Source: Bacteroidales bacterium UBA2287
Lineage (GTDB): Bacteria; Bacteroidota; Bacteroidia; Bacteroidales; Tenuifilaceae
Assembly (NCBI GenBank): GCA_002345675.1
Contig: DDWL01000043.1
Location: 45,114-103,463 of the forward strand
Direction: 5' to 3'
DNA length: 58,350 nucleotides
The notes beneath the pieces were generated by a model. That model saw nothing but the letters and a program-made list of their open reading frames with translations. It ran no database searches and was not told where the DNA came from. Position numbers and translations under genes: made by a program. Of this stretch, positions 34,113-41,941 are shown piece by piece. Positions within the stretch are counted from its first letter, which is position 1. Every line of letters begins with the position of its first letter.

Positions 34113-35795
34113 ATGAGAAAAGCATTATTCTTTCTTTTGGCATGTTTTGTAATGTATAACTCTTTTGCTCAAGACGAAAACATTAAAAATAAAGTGCCAT
34201 CAACGTACGACAGAAGCTCACTGGGTATTCTCTTTCTTAATTTCGAAGGCGAAAAGAATCAGAACCTACTTTTCGAGAAAGTTAAAACAGTTGTTTTTCC
34301 CGATAAGTACGACAACAATAATTTACAATCGCTTTTAATTACACCGCCTTATACTCGGTCGGCAACTCCTGCCGATGTTCAGGCAGCAATTTTAGCACAC
34401 CTCGAAAAGGAAAAAATTGGTTTGCAAACCCTTGCAAAATGGTACAGCCGTAAACCCGATGGCTCCATGTCGCTCGAGTTAATACACGAACGTGGTCGCT
34501 TTTCGGCAACCGATGCCGATTTTATTAAGGCCCAAACAACCAAAAGGGGCAACGCTGCACTTGAGGATTATGGGAATAGGCTTGTGAACCTAAGTTACAT
34601 TTTAGTAATTGACGTTAAGGACATTAAAAACGCCAAAGAGGCAAGCAAAACTGACTTAAAGGGTTGGCAGGCAAATGTTACAGGGCATCTGTTTAAGGTT
34701 GCCTTTAACGATGAAATTCAAAATGCATTTTACGATGCATGGATTTACGACGACGACACTAAAGCTCAAAAGGATGAGAAAATAAAGAAGTTCGAATCGC
34801 TAAAAGTCCCATTCGTTGCCATTTCAAAAGCTACTGTTTCGGTTACGGCTATGCAACCCGAAAGCACAACCAACTTAGGTATGTTTATGAAGCCTAAAAC
34901 CGAGGATCAGCTTATGCAAGAACTTGCCCAAAAGTGTATCGACGATGTAATTTACCGTATCGAAATGAATGTTGAGGAGTTCAAAGTAAAAACGGCAATT
35001 TACGACGTACGACCCTTGAGAGCAAAAATTGGACTAAAAGAGGGATTAAAAACCGACCAGCGTTTCTTTGTTTACGAGTACGTTTATAACGAAAAAACAA
35101 AACAAACTATACCTAAAAAACGAGGCGTAATACGCGCAGGCGCTAAGTCGAAAATTGTCGACAACCGAAAGGTTGCCTCGGGCGATATGCCAACCAGCAA
35201 GTTTTATCAGGTAGCAGGTCGAAAAATCGAGCAGGGCTTCACCCTTCAGCAACAAAACGACTTGGGAATGGAACTTTCGCTCGGATACGAAATTGGAGAA
35301 GTTGGAGGAGTATATGCCCGTTTCGATATTCGAACTGGTCGCTTTGTTGGTATTCGTGCCTTATTTATTTATGTTGAAGGGGGACTTGCATTAGGCGAGT
35401 ATCCAGGGGCAAACTCTATTATCAATTCAACTACCTCTCAACCTACTATTTCAAGCAGCGACTATACATTTCTTCGCTACGGAGGAGGTATAGCAAAAGG
35501 CTTGCAGTTTACCCGCAATATCGAACTTAGGCCTTACATTGGAGCAGGTATTGAGCAAGCAACCAACGACGACTTTGATGATTCTTACAACATTAGCGCA
35601 CTCTACATTAAGCCCGGTTTAAATTTGGCACTAAATTTGAAACACAATTTTCAAATTATTGGAGGACTAGGGTCTTACGCTTTTATCTCGAATGCAACAA
35701 GTTCAACCGACGAAGATCTTGGGAAGGCTTGGGACGAAATTTTCAAGGAAAGAAGTGGCCTTTCGTATGTTGTTGGCCTAAAAGTTATGTTTTAA
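34113..35795 (+). CDS. Outer-membrane barrel protein, gene 1 of the six-gene envelope cluster
   Basis: A 560-residue protein of unknown family. From the ATG at 34113 it has a clear signal peptide (MRKALFFLLACFVMYNSFAQ). An in-frame TTG at 34035 is an unlikely start, as it would put 26 polar residues before the signal peptide. Residues about 25-380 are a mixed soluble domain. Residues about 385-560 alternate Gly/aromatic strands (GMELSLGYEIG, FLRYGGGIA, ELRPYIGAGIE) and end in VVGLKVMF, a C-terminal Phe typical of BAM-assembled barrels. I infer a small outer-membrane beta-barrel carrying a periplasmic domain. Five exported proteins follow on the same strand with short gaps. Confidence 0.72.
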   Translation: MRKALFFLLACFVMYNSFAQDENIKNKVPSTYDRSSLGILFLNFEGEKNQNLLFEKVKTVVFPDKYDNNNLQSLLITPPYTRSATPADVQAAILAHLEKEKIGLQTLAKWYSRKPDGSMSLELIHERGRFSATDADFIKAQTTKRGNAALEDYGNRLVNLSYILVIDVKDIKNAKEASKTDLKGWQANVTGHLFKVAFNDEIQNAFYDAWIYDDDTKAQKDEKIKKFESLKVPFVAISKATVSVTAMQPESTTNLGMFMKPKTEDQLMQELAQKCIDDVIYRIEMNVEEFKVKTAIYDVRPLRAKIGLKEGLKTDQRFFVYEYVYNEKTKQTIPKKRGVIRAGAKSKIVDNRKVASGDMPTSKFYQVAGRKIEQGFTLQQQNDLGMELSLGYEIGEVGGVYARFDIRTGRFVGIRALFIYVEGGLALGEYPGANSIINSTTSQPTISSSDYTFLRYGGGIAKGLQFTRNIELRPYIGAGIEQATNDDFDDSYNISALYIKPGLNLALNLKHNFQIIGGLGSYAFISNATSSTDEDLGKAWDEIFKERSGLSYVVGLKVMF

Positions 35796-35832
35796 TTATT
35801 TGTTAATATAGCTATAACTAAAATTGAATTTT

Positions 35833-36363
35833 ATGAAAACATTAAGACTCCTTTTTATCATGCTTGCTGCAATGGTAATTGCAATGCCTATGGCCGAAGC
35901 TCAGGCTAAGTATAAAAAGAAAGAGCGAAAGGCTCATTACAACAGCCAGTATAATTACGAGGTAGAAATACAGGGCGTTGGACAAGATGGAACAAAGGTT
36001 ATGAAAGTTTGGGGCTACGGTAAAAAGGTTGAGGATGCCATTATCGAAGCAAAAATGAACGCTGTTGCTGCCGCAATTTTTAAAGGAATTCCTGGTGGAA
36101 ATGGTGCCGCTGCAACACCCGCAATTATTACCGACTCCAATGCCAGCGAAAAACATGCCGATTACTTCGACACGTTCTTTTCTCCAGGTGGTAAGTTTTT
36201 ACAATACATTGCGCTAACAACCGACGGAATGCCAAGCGGTCAGGATAGACTTAAAATAAAAGACGGTTACAAGGTTGCCATATATGTACAAATAATGTAC
36301 GATGCGCTTCGTAAGCAACTCGAAACCGATGGTGTTGCTCGCCGTCTCGATCAAGGATTTTAA
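35833..36363 (+). CDS. Exported LPP20-like small protein, gene 2 of the cluster
   Basis: A 176-residue exported protein starting at the ATG at 35833 (MKTLRLLFIMLAAMVIAMPMAEAQA, a signal peptide cleaved after AQA or AEA). The mature part has a lysine-rich start. A domain with VWGYGKKVEDAIIEAKMNAVAAAIFKG resembles the Ala-rich helix of LPP20/FlgP-type domains, in which a strand is followed by a helix of repeated A-x-x-x-A. The rest (YKVAIYVQIMYDALRKQLE) also fits that strand-helix pattern. The match is structural reasoning and not a recognised family. 37 bp after gene 1, 28 bp before gene 3. Confidence 0.6.
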   Translation: MKTLRLLFIMLAAMVIAMPMAEAQAKYKKKERKAHYNSQYNYEVEIQGVGQDGTKVMKVWGYGKKVEDAIIEAKMNAVAAAIFKGIPGGNGAAATPAIITDSNASEKHADYFDTFFSPGGKFLQYIALTTDGMPSGQDRLKIKDGYKVAIYVQIMYDALRKQLETDGVARRLDQGF

Positions 36364-36391
36364 ATACTAAAACTCAATTAATATATAAGGT

Positions 36392-37348
36392 ATGAAACGA
36401 ATATTAGTTACAATTGCAATACTTTTTGTAAGCATTGCCATGTTTGGGCAAGCCAAAAAGCCAACCATTATGGTAGTTCCCAGCGACCAGTTTTGCATTA
36501 GCAAGAACTACTCAATGACCTTTCAGAATCAAGGTTCAACGCAAACCCTTCCCGACTATAAAAAGGCATTGCAAAACGACCCCGACCTACGAATGGTTAT
36601 AACCAAGTTGGGACAAATTATGTCCGATAGAGGTTTTCCCCTTAAAGACCTTGAGGCTGAAATGAAGAGTTTAGAAAAGGAAGCAGCCGAAGCATCGATG
36701 CTAACATCAACCAGTTCTGGATCGGAAATGGCCGAAAGTCCAATCGATGTTCTCAAAAGAACTGCAAAAGCCGATATTATTCTCGACTTAAGTTTCGAAA
36801 TTAAAAGGCAAGGTCCAAATCGTTACATAACATTCAACCTTAAAGGGCTCGACGCATACACCTCGAAGCAAATTTCTGGTGCTACTGGCGCTGGTCAGCC
36901 ATCGTCGTCGGCAACGCCAGAATTACTACTCGAAGAAGCAGTGCTAAGCCATATGGATGGCTTTAATGCAGGGCTAATGACCCACTTTACCGACATGTTC
37001 GAAAAGGGTCGTGAGGTAAAAGTTACGGTTCGTGTTTGGAGCAACTGGGGCGAAACCCTCGAAACGGAGTTTGGCGATAAGGAGCTTAGCCAAATTATTG
37101 AGGATTGGATGTTCGATAATACCAAGGGGCACCGCTTTAATTTGTCTGACGGAACACAAAATTTCATGAAGTTTGAACAAGTTAGAATAGAAGTGACTAA
37201 AACCGACGAGAAAGGCCGCGAACGCGCAGTTGACACTCGTAGTTTTTTAAACGAGCTTCGAAGCGAGCTTCGTAAAACCTATCAAATCGAATCGAAAGTA
37301 TACCTACGCGGTTTAGGCGAAGCATGGCTTATTATTGGCGAGAAATAG
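36392..37348 (+). CDS. DUF6175 protein, gene 3 of the cluster
   Basis: A 318-residue exported protein with a signal peptide ending about FGQA. The mature start KKPTIMVVPSDQFC, the blocks PLKDLEAEMKSLEKEAAEASM and SPIDVLKRTAKADIILDLSFEI, and the following MDGFNAGLMTHFTDMFEKGREV match DUF6175, a Bacteroidota family without known function. The N-terminal half (VVPS, then a regulator-like beta-alpha pattern) is reminiscent of CsgG/TolB-N type domains. It is placed inside a run of envelope proteins, so it probably acts in the periplasm. Family name from memory of conserved blocks. Confidence 0.72.
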   Translation: MKRILVTIAILFVSIAMFGQAKKPTIMVVPSDQFCISKNYSMTFQNQGSTQTLPDYKKALQNDPDLRMVITKLGQIMSDRGFPLKDLEAEMKSLEKEAAEASMLTSTSSGSEMAESPIDVLKRTAKADIILDLSFEIKRQGPNRYITFNLKGLDAYTSKQISGATGAGQPSSSATPELLLEEAVLSHMDGFNAGLMTHFTDMFEKGREVKVTVRVWSNWGETLETEFGDKELSQIIEDWMFDNTKGHRFNLSDGTQNFMKFEQVRIEVTKTDEKGRERAVDTRSFLNELRSELRKTYQIESKVYLRGLGEAWLIIGEK

Positions 37349-37369
37349 TTTTTAAATACTAAATAGAAA

Positions 37370-38326
37370 ATGAAAAAATTACTAATTCTTTTTACTATTG
37401 CTTGGCTTCCACTATTGAGCATAGCTCAAAATAGCCTTGGCAAAACCGACGACTTAGGACGAATTGCAATTGCCGCAATTGTTCCAACTGAGGCTGGAAT
37501 TCCCGAAGGAGCAGGCACAATGCTTAAAAGCAAACTACAGCAAATTACTACTCAAAATGGGCTTGGAGCATCGGAGTATAATGCTCGTTTTGCAATAGTT
37601 CCTGTTGTTACCATTATTAGCAAGGAAATTACCCCAACTGCACCTCCAATGCATGCGCTAAACATGGAAATTACCTTTTATATTGTCGATGCTGTAAGCC
37701 AAAACATCTTTAGCCAAACTTCAATATCGCTAAAAGGGGTCGACAAAACCGAAGAAAAGGCATATATTCAAGGAATAAAAAATGTTAACGTAAAGCATGG
37801 CCAGTTCCGTGGATTTGTTGAAAAGGGTAAAGAAAAAATTTTAGAGTACTACAACTCTCAGTGCGACGTGTTTATAAAAGGAGCACAAGCTCTTGCTGGG
37901 CAAAAAAAGTACGAAGAGGCATTGTTTTTGCTTTTCTCGGTTCCCGATGTAAGTCGCGAGTGTTTCGATAAGTGCATGGATATTTCGGTTGACATTTATA
38001 AACAGTATGCCGATCAAAAGTGTAACGAGCACCTGCAAGCAGCAAAGGCCGCTTGGGCAGGAAAAGAGCTAAGCAAGGTTGAAGAAAACCTTGGCAAAAT
38101 TACACCCGACATGGCTTGCTTCCCCGAAGCTGAAAGGCTTATTGCCGATATTACTGCAAAAGTTGAAGCCGAAGGAGGAACATCGTGGAACTATAAAATG
38201 AAAAAGTACGACGACTCAGTTGAAAAAGAGAAAATGCTCATACAAGCTGGCAAGGAAGTTGCTATAAATTGGGCTTACTGGGGCGCAGCACCCCATTTTA
38301 ATTGGGATTGGCTTTATAAAAATTAG
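37370..38326 (+). CDS. CsgG/TolB-like protein with helical tail, gene 4 of the cluster
   Basis: A 318-residue exported protein with signal peptide (FTIAWLPLLSIAQ). The N-terminal half (about 25-150) has the strand-helix order of a TolB-N/CsgG-type domain: RIAIAAIVPTEAG, then GTMLKSKLQQI, FAIVPVVTII, and LNMEITFYIVDA with NIFSQTSISLKG. The C-terminal half (about 165-310) is helical with TPR-like pairs (DVFIKGAQALAGQKKYEEAL, HLQAAKAAWAGKELSKVEEN) and several Cys residues. The tail WGAAPHFNWDWLYKN is aromatic. Fold names are inferred. It is 21 bp after gene 3. Confidence 0.6.
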   Translation: MKKLLILFTIAWLPLLSIAQNSLGKTDDLGRIAIAAIVPTEAGIPEGAGTMLKSKLQQITTQNGLGASEYNARFAIVPVVTIISKEITPTAPPMHALNMEITFYIVDAVSQNIFSQTSISLKGVDKTEEKAYIQGIKNVNVKHGQFRGFVEKGKEKILEYYNSQCDVFIKGAQALAGQKKYEEALFLLFSVPDVSRECFDKCMDISVDIYKQYADQKCNEHLQAAKAAWAGKELSKVEENLGKITPDMACFPEAERLIADITAKVEAEGGTSWNYKMKKYDDSVEKEKMLIQAGKEVAINWAYWGAAPHFNWDWLYKN

Positions 38327-38395
38327 TTTTTAAACAACCAACTATAGTTTAAATTTGTTTCAATTATCTTAATTATTAACCTAAATTTTTTAATC

Positions 38396-38980
38396 ATGAA
38401 AAAACTTGAATTTTCAAAAATCCTTTTCGTTTCGCTAGTACTTATTGGTGCCGTTGCTGTTAGCAGTTGTGGTGGTAAAAAGAAAATTACCCAAAACGAT
38501 TTAGGCACCGAAGTAATAACTCCTTGTAACGACGATGAGTTCCCAACTTCTAAAACTCATTTTCGCGCAACTGGTACTTCGGAAAGTACCGATTTAAGCA
38601 TGGCAAAACGCAAAGCTACTACCGATGCAAGAGCAAACCTCGCTGCAGTTATTAACACAACAATTAAAACTGTTACCGATCGTTACAGCAACGAGCGCCA
38701 GGTTGGAAATGCACAAGAGTTCGAAGAAAAATTTGAATCGTTAACTCGCGAGGTAGTAAATCAAGAGATGAACAATGTTGCCATTGCTTGTAGCAAAACT
38801 CTTACTAAAGATGGCAAATACAAAGCATTTATCGCTGTTGAGGTTGCAAAAGATGAACTTTTAGCAAACATTAAAGACAGAATTAGCAAGGATCAAAAAC
38901 TTCAACTTGACTATGACAAAATGAAGTTTGAGCAAATCTTCAATCAGGAAATGGACAAGATGGCTGGTGAGCGCCCCTAA
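38396..38980 (+). CDS. LPP20/FlgP-like lipoprotein, gene 5 of the cluster
   Basis: A 194-residue lipoprotein with lipobox VSSC at about residues 22-25, directly followed by GGKKK. The domain FRATGTSESTDLSMAKRKATTDARANLAAVI has the VxGxG-SxxxSLxxAxxxAxxDAxxxLA pattern of the LPP20/FlgP family. It continues into AIACSKTLTKDGKYKAFIAVEVAKDEL, the second strand-helix of that fold. FlgP and relatives form outer-membrane-associated rings around flagellar motors in other phyla; no flagellar gene is present here. A 69-bp gap separates it from gene 4, and a hairpin follows. Confidence 0.72.
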   Translation: MKKLEFSKILFVSLVLIGAVAVSSCGGKKKITQNDLGTEVITPCNDDEFPTSKTHFRATGTSESTDLSMAKRKATTDARANLAAVINTTIKTVTDRYSNERQVGNAQEFEEKFESLTREVVNQEMNNVAIACSKTLTKDGKYKAFIAVEVAKDELLANIKDRISKDQKLQLDYDKMKFEQIFNQEMDKMAGERP

Positions 38981-38997
38981 TTCCATTTAACCTTTTA

Positions 38998-39033
38998 AGT
39001 TCAGCAACCCCATTTGGGTTGCTGAACTATTTT
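38998..39033 (+). terminator. Hairpin between genes 5 and 6 of the cluster
   Basis: A perfect 13-bp stem AGTTCAGCAACCC / GGGTTGCTGAACT around CATTT, followed by only a weak T-tract. It may partly terminate transcription or protect mRNA ends, lowering expression of gene 6. Confidence 0.6.
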
Positions 39034-39086
39034 CGGGATATTCATATGAAGAGCATTCCAAATACGATAATTGAAAAACAAATAAG

Positions 39087-40376
39087 ATGAAAAAGTTACT
39101 GGTTTTACTTTTTCTTTTACCTTTTGTGGCATGCGTTGCGCAAGTTAAGGTAACAGATAAAAGTGGTAAGCAACCTGGTTGGTTAAACGGTATTCAAAAG
39201 GATTATATTATAGTTTCAGGGTCGGCAGGCAACATACAAGATGCTCAGCAAAACGCTCTGAATACTGTTAAAGAACGAATTGTTAGCTCTGTAGCCGAAA
39301 ATGTAAAAACCAAGTCGGAGATGAAGGTTGAAGAAACGAGCTATAATCGAAATGTTTCGTCATTTCTCGAAAAGTTTTCCTCGTCAACGTCCACAGAGTC
39401 AGGGAAAGTGCCATTTCTGCAAGGCATTTCGCTTTCGAAAGTTGAGGAGTTTTACTGGGAAAAAACCGAAGATAAAAAAACTCGTGAAGTTCGCTTTAAC
39501 TATCACCTTAAGTACCCTTTCTCCGATTCGGAACTAAAAATGTTAGTTTTCGACTTTAAGTTACGCGATCGCGAGCTTACCGAGCAGCTAGAGAACCTCT
39601 TAACAATGGTCGATAAAGTTTCGAGTGTTGAAGAGATTGAAAAAAACATTGGCGAACTTAACGTGCTGTCCGATTACTTTATGGATGGACGCAAGGACAA
39701 GTGCGCCCTTGGCGTTACTCGTTACAGGTCGCTTTACAGCAGCATTGAACTAGTTGAACTCGAAAGCGGGTTGGGAATGCTTAAGTACACCTTACGTATT
39801 GGAAACAGGACAATACGAACCGCTAAAAAACCCGTAGTAAAGTCGGAGTGCGCTCAAATTAAAAGCACAATTAATAACGAGGATCATGTTATAATTAATT
39901 TCGACTACGACAATTGTTACGAAGATCCAGAAAACAACATACTGGTAACTTACAGGTTAGGGAATAGCAATGTTCAAAAGAAGTTTTTCTTCGATATTAC
40001 TGCCGATAAGGCTGCAATTTTTGTAAGCGAACCGTTCCATTTTACCGCATTAGATAAGAGCGATGCAACAGTTAATGCAGCAACTATTGACATTACAATT
40101 ATTTCGAAATACCAAGCCCCATTTACAATTGATAAGATTGTTTTAGAGTGGAAAGGATTACCACCAGTAATTATTGATGGAATTGGAACAAGTTTATCGG
40201 GAAAGGGGAATCACAGTTTGAAACTAAATGTAACCCAGCCAATTCAGGTCGAAACAACCTCAACAGCAGGTAAGTCCGTATCGATGTTATCGGGGTACAT
40301 CCATTTTACTTCGAGCAAAACTGGCGAAAAGAAAACGCTAAGAATATACAACCACAACTATACTACCAATTGGTAA
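39087..40376 (+). CDS. LPP20-like exported protein, gene 6 of the cluster
   Basis: A 429-residue exported protein. The signal sequence MKKLLVLLFLLPFVACVAQ could be processed after VAQ, or acylated at the Cys of VAC. The first domain (QPGWLNGIQKDYIIVSGSAGNIQDAQQNALNTVKERIVSSV) has the P-W-x(n)-VxGSA-x-A-x-x-x-A layout of an LPP20 domain, followed by a long helical region. The C-terminal half (about 200-429) is beta-rich, with Ig-like segments (HVIINFDYDNCYEDPENNILVTYRL). It closes the cluster; a bidirectional terminator follows. Confidence 0.68.
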   Translation: MKKLLVLLFLLPFVACVAQVKVTDKSGKQPGWLNGIQKDYIIVSGSAGNIQDAQQNALNTVKERIVSSVAENVKTKSEMKVEETSYNRNVSSFLEKFSSSTSTESGKVPFLQGISLSKVEEFYWEKTEDKKTREVRFNYHLKYPFSDSELKMLVFDFKLRDRELTEQLENLLTMVDKVSSVEEIEKNIGELNVLSDYFMDGRKDKCALGVTRYRSLYSSIELVELESGLGMLKYTLRIGNRTIRTAKKPVVKSECAQIKSTINNEDHVIINFDYDNCYEDPENNILVTYRLGNSNVQKKFFFDITADKAAIFVSEPFHFTALDKSDATVNAATIDITIISKYQAPFTIDKIVLEWKGLPPVIIDGIGTSLSGKGNHSLKLNVTQPIQVETTSTAGKSVSMLSGYIHFTSSKTGEKKTLRIYNHNYTTNW

Positions 40377-40387
40377 TATGAATCGAC

Positions 40388-40423
40388 AAAAAAAAGCTGG
40401 AATCGAAGATTCCAGCTTTTTTT
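40388..40423 (+). terminator. Bidirectional terminator after the envelope cluster
   Basis: A long stem AAAAGCTGGAATC / GATTCCAGCTTTT around GAA, with an A-run before and a T-run after. It serves gene 6 (plus) and the SiaC-like gene (minus). Confidence 0.88.
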
Positions 40424-40439
40424 GTTTTAAAAAGTTAGT

Positions 40440-40820
40440 TTACTCTTTGTACGTTACGAATGAAAACGGAATTTTAACGTTTTCTGAATAGTCAATCCCT
40501 GCATCCTTCATGTCTGGATCGTCTTCGGGCGAATGCCAAACAATAGTAATTTTATGCCCGCCAGCATGTATGGCTTCAAGTTTTTTCAGAATCTGAAAAA
40601 GAATCTTTGAACTTGGCGTGTTGTAGTAAGTCATTCGGATACTTACTGTTGTTTCCGAAAAAGGATTGGCTATATACTCTTCAATCCAATCGATAATTGG
40701 ATCGAAAAAACCCTTTGCATTTTCGGGTAGCGAATTTCCCGAAAGGCTAATTGTACCCTTCCTGTGATCGAGTAGTACTTCTGGGTACTGGCTTGTTCCC
40801 TTAATTGATAAAACCTCCAT
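40440..40820 (-). CDS. SiaC-family (DUF1987) regulatory phosphoprotein, orphan
   Basis: A 126-residue cytosolic protein of the DUF1987/SiaC family. SiaC in Pseudomonas is phosphorylated on Thr68 by SiaB and dephosphorylated by the PP2C phosphatase SiaA; it then controls the diguanylate cyclase SiaD and biofilm formation. Here the family start (TSQYPEVLLD), GNSLPENAKGFFDPIIDW, TYYNTPSSKIL and IVWHSPEDDPDM are present. Thr68 in YYNTPSS occupies the phospho-acceptor position. I start at the ATG at 40820; a TTG at 40829 is possible. No siaA, siaB or siaD partner is in the window. Confidence 0.85.
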   Translation of the reverse strand: MEVLSIKGTSQYPEVLLDHRKGTISLSGNSLPENAKGFFDPIIDWIEEYIANPFSETTVSIRMTYYNTPSSKILFQILKKLEAIHAGGHKITIVWHSPEDDPDMKDAGIDYSENVKIPFSFVTYKE

Positions 40821-40993
40821 TTTCTGCAATTTAGATTTTCAACACAGTTATAAAAGTACGAAAAAAAAAAACGTTATAGCACTTACTCGAAAATATTTAT
40901 CAGAATAATAGTGCGATTGACCTTGTAAAATTAGCAACTAATCTAAAAGATAGAAAGTTAAGTTAAAGTAAAACGATTTTAAACCTCGAATGT

Positions 40994-41872
40994 TTAAAAT
41001 CGCGCAAAAACACCATGAGGTAAAAACCGTCCGTAGTTATCGGGAACAACCAACTCGCCCGACTCAATACCATTTTTCTTAAAAATGGTTGTAAGTAAAC
41101 TTTTAGCTACGTTCGACGAAAAGCCCATTGAGTATAGGTTAAGGAGTATAAACGAGTTACTGGGTTCGGTAATTTCGTAGCAAGTTTTAAGCAAATTATT
41201 AATCGACTTTTCGAGAATCCACTTTTCGCCACTTGGTCCTCGCCCGTAAGCAGGAGGATCGAGAATAATGCCATTGTATTGGTTACCCCGTTTGGCTTCG
41301 CGTATAACAAATTTCTGTGCATCTTCAATAACCCATCGAATATCCTTTAACCCCGAGAGGGTCATATTCTCGTTTGCCCAGGTAACCGTTGGCTTAACCG
41401 AATCGACATGAGTTACCTCTGCTCCTGCAGCGCAAGCAGCTAATGATGCGCCTCCGGTATAGGCAAAAAGGTTAAGAACCTTGGGTTTTGGGGTATTTAA
41501 ACTTTTTATTTTGTCGTAAATAAAGTTCCAGTTTGCTGCTTGCTCGGGGAAAATACCTACATGTTTAAACGAAGTTAGGCCAAGCCTAAACTTTAGTTTC
41601 ATTTGCTTGTAGTTATACTCCACATTCCACTGTTTAAGGGCATTTGGTTTACTTTCCCAGTCGCCGCGTTCAGCTTCGGAAACATAGCTACCTTGCTTGT
41701 AAACAAAAATGGAATGTGCAATTTTTCGCCATTCATTATCCGAAAGGGCTTTATCCCATATTGCTTGTGGCTCGGGACGCGATACAATTTGGGTCCCGAA
41801 ACGTTCGAGTTTCTCGAAATTTCCCGAATCGATAAGTTCGTAGTCCGACCACTCGGGCGATAGTTGAAGCAT
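40994..41872 (-). CDS. Class I SAM-dependent methyltransferase, RlmI-like
   Basis: A 292-residue methyltransferase of the Methyltrans_SAM/RlmI-like type, probably acting on rRNA. The SAM motif VLNLFAYTGGASLAACAAG is at about 135-153, the acidic loop VTHVDSVKPTVTWANEN follows, and the catalytic-type motif ILDPPAYGRGPSGEKW is at about 202-217. No N-terminal PUA domain as in RlmI is apparent; instead there is a beta-rich N-terminal segment of about 110 residues. Substrate unknown. A TAACTTTG box reads toward it. It is separated from siaC by about 170 bp and is likely monocistronic. Confidence 0.82.
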   Translation of the reverse strand: MLQLSPEWSDYELIDSGNFEKLERFGTQIVSRPEPQAIWDKALSDNEWRKIAHSIFVYKQGSYVSEAERGDWESKPNALKQWNVEYNYKQMKLKFRLGLTSFKHVGIFPEQAANWNFIYDKIKSLNTPKPKVLNLFAYTGGASLAACAAGAEVTHVDSVKPTVTWANENMTLSGLKDIRWVIEDAQKFVIREAKRGNQYNGIILDPPAYGRGPSGEKWILEKSINNLLKTCYEITEPSNSFILLNLYSMGFSSNVAKSLLTTIFKKNGIESGELVVPDNYGRFLPHGVFARF

Positions 41873-41888
41873 ATTGTCAATTTTTTTG

Positions 41889-41896
41889 CAAAGTTA
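41889..41896 (-). promoter_or_regulatory. -7 box (TAACTTTG) for the RlmI-like methyltransferase
   Basis: Minus-strand exact TAnnTTTG match 16 bases before the ATG. Confidence 0.5.
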
Positions 41897-41941
41897 TACC
41901 AATTGCGTTTATATTTTGATATTTAATCTTCCAATTCGATA

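Noticed and set aside
34113..40376. Calling the six-gene cluster a flagellar or curli operon
   Set aside because: LPP20- and CsgG-like features are suggestive only; no flagellin, rod, hook, csgA/B or csgE/F gene is present.
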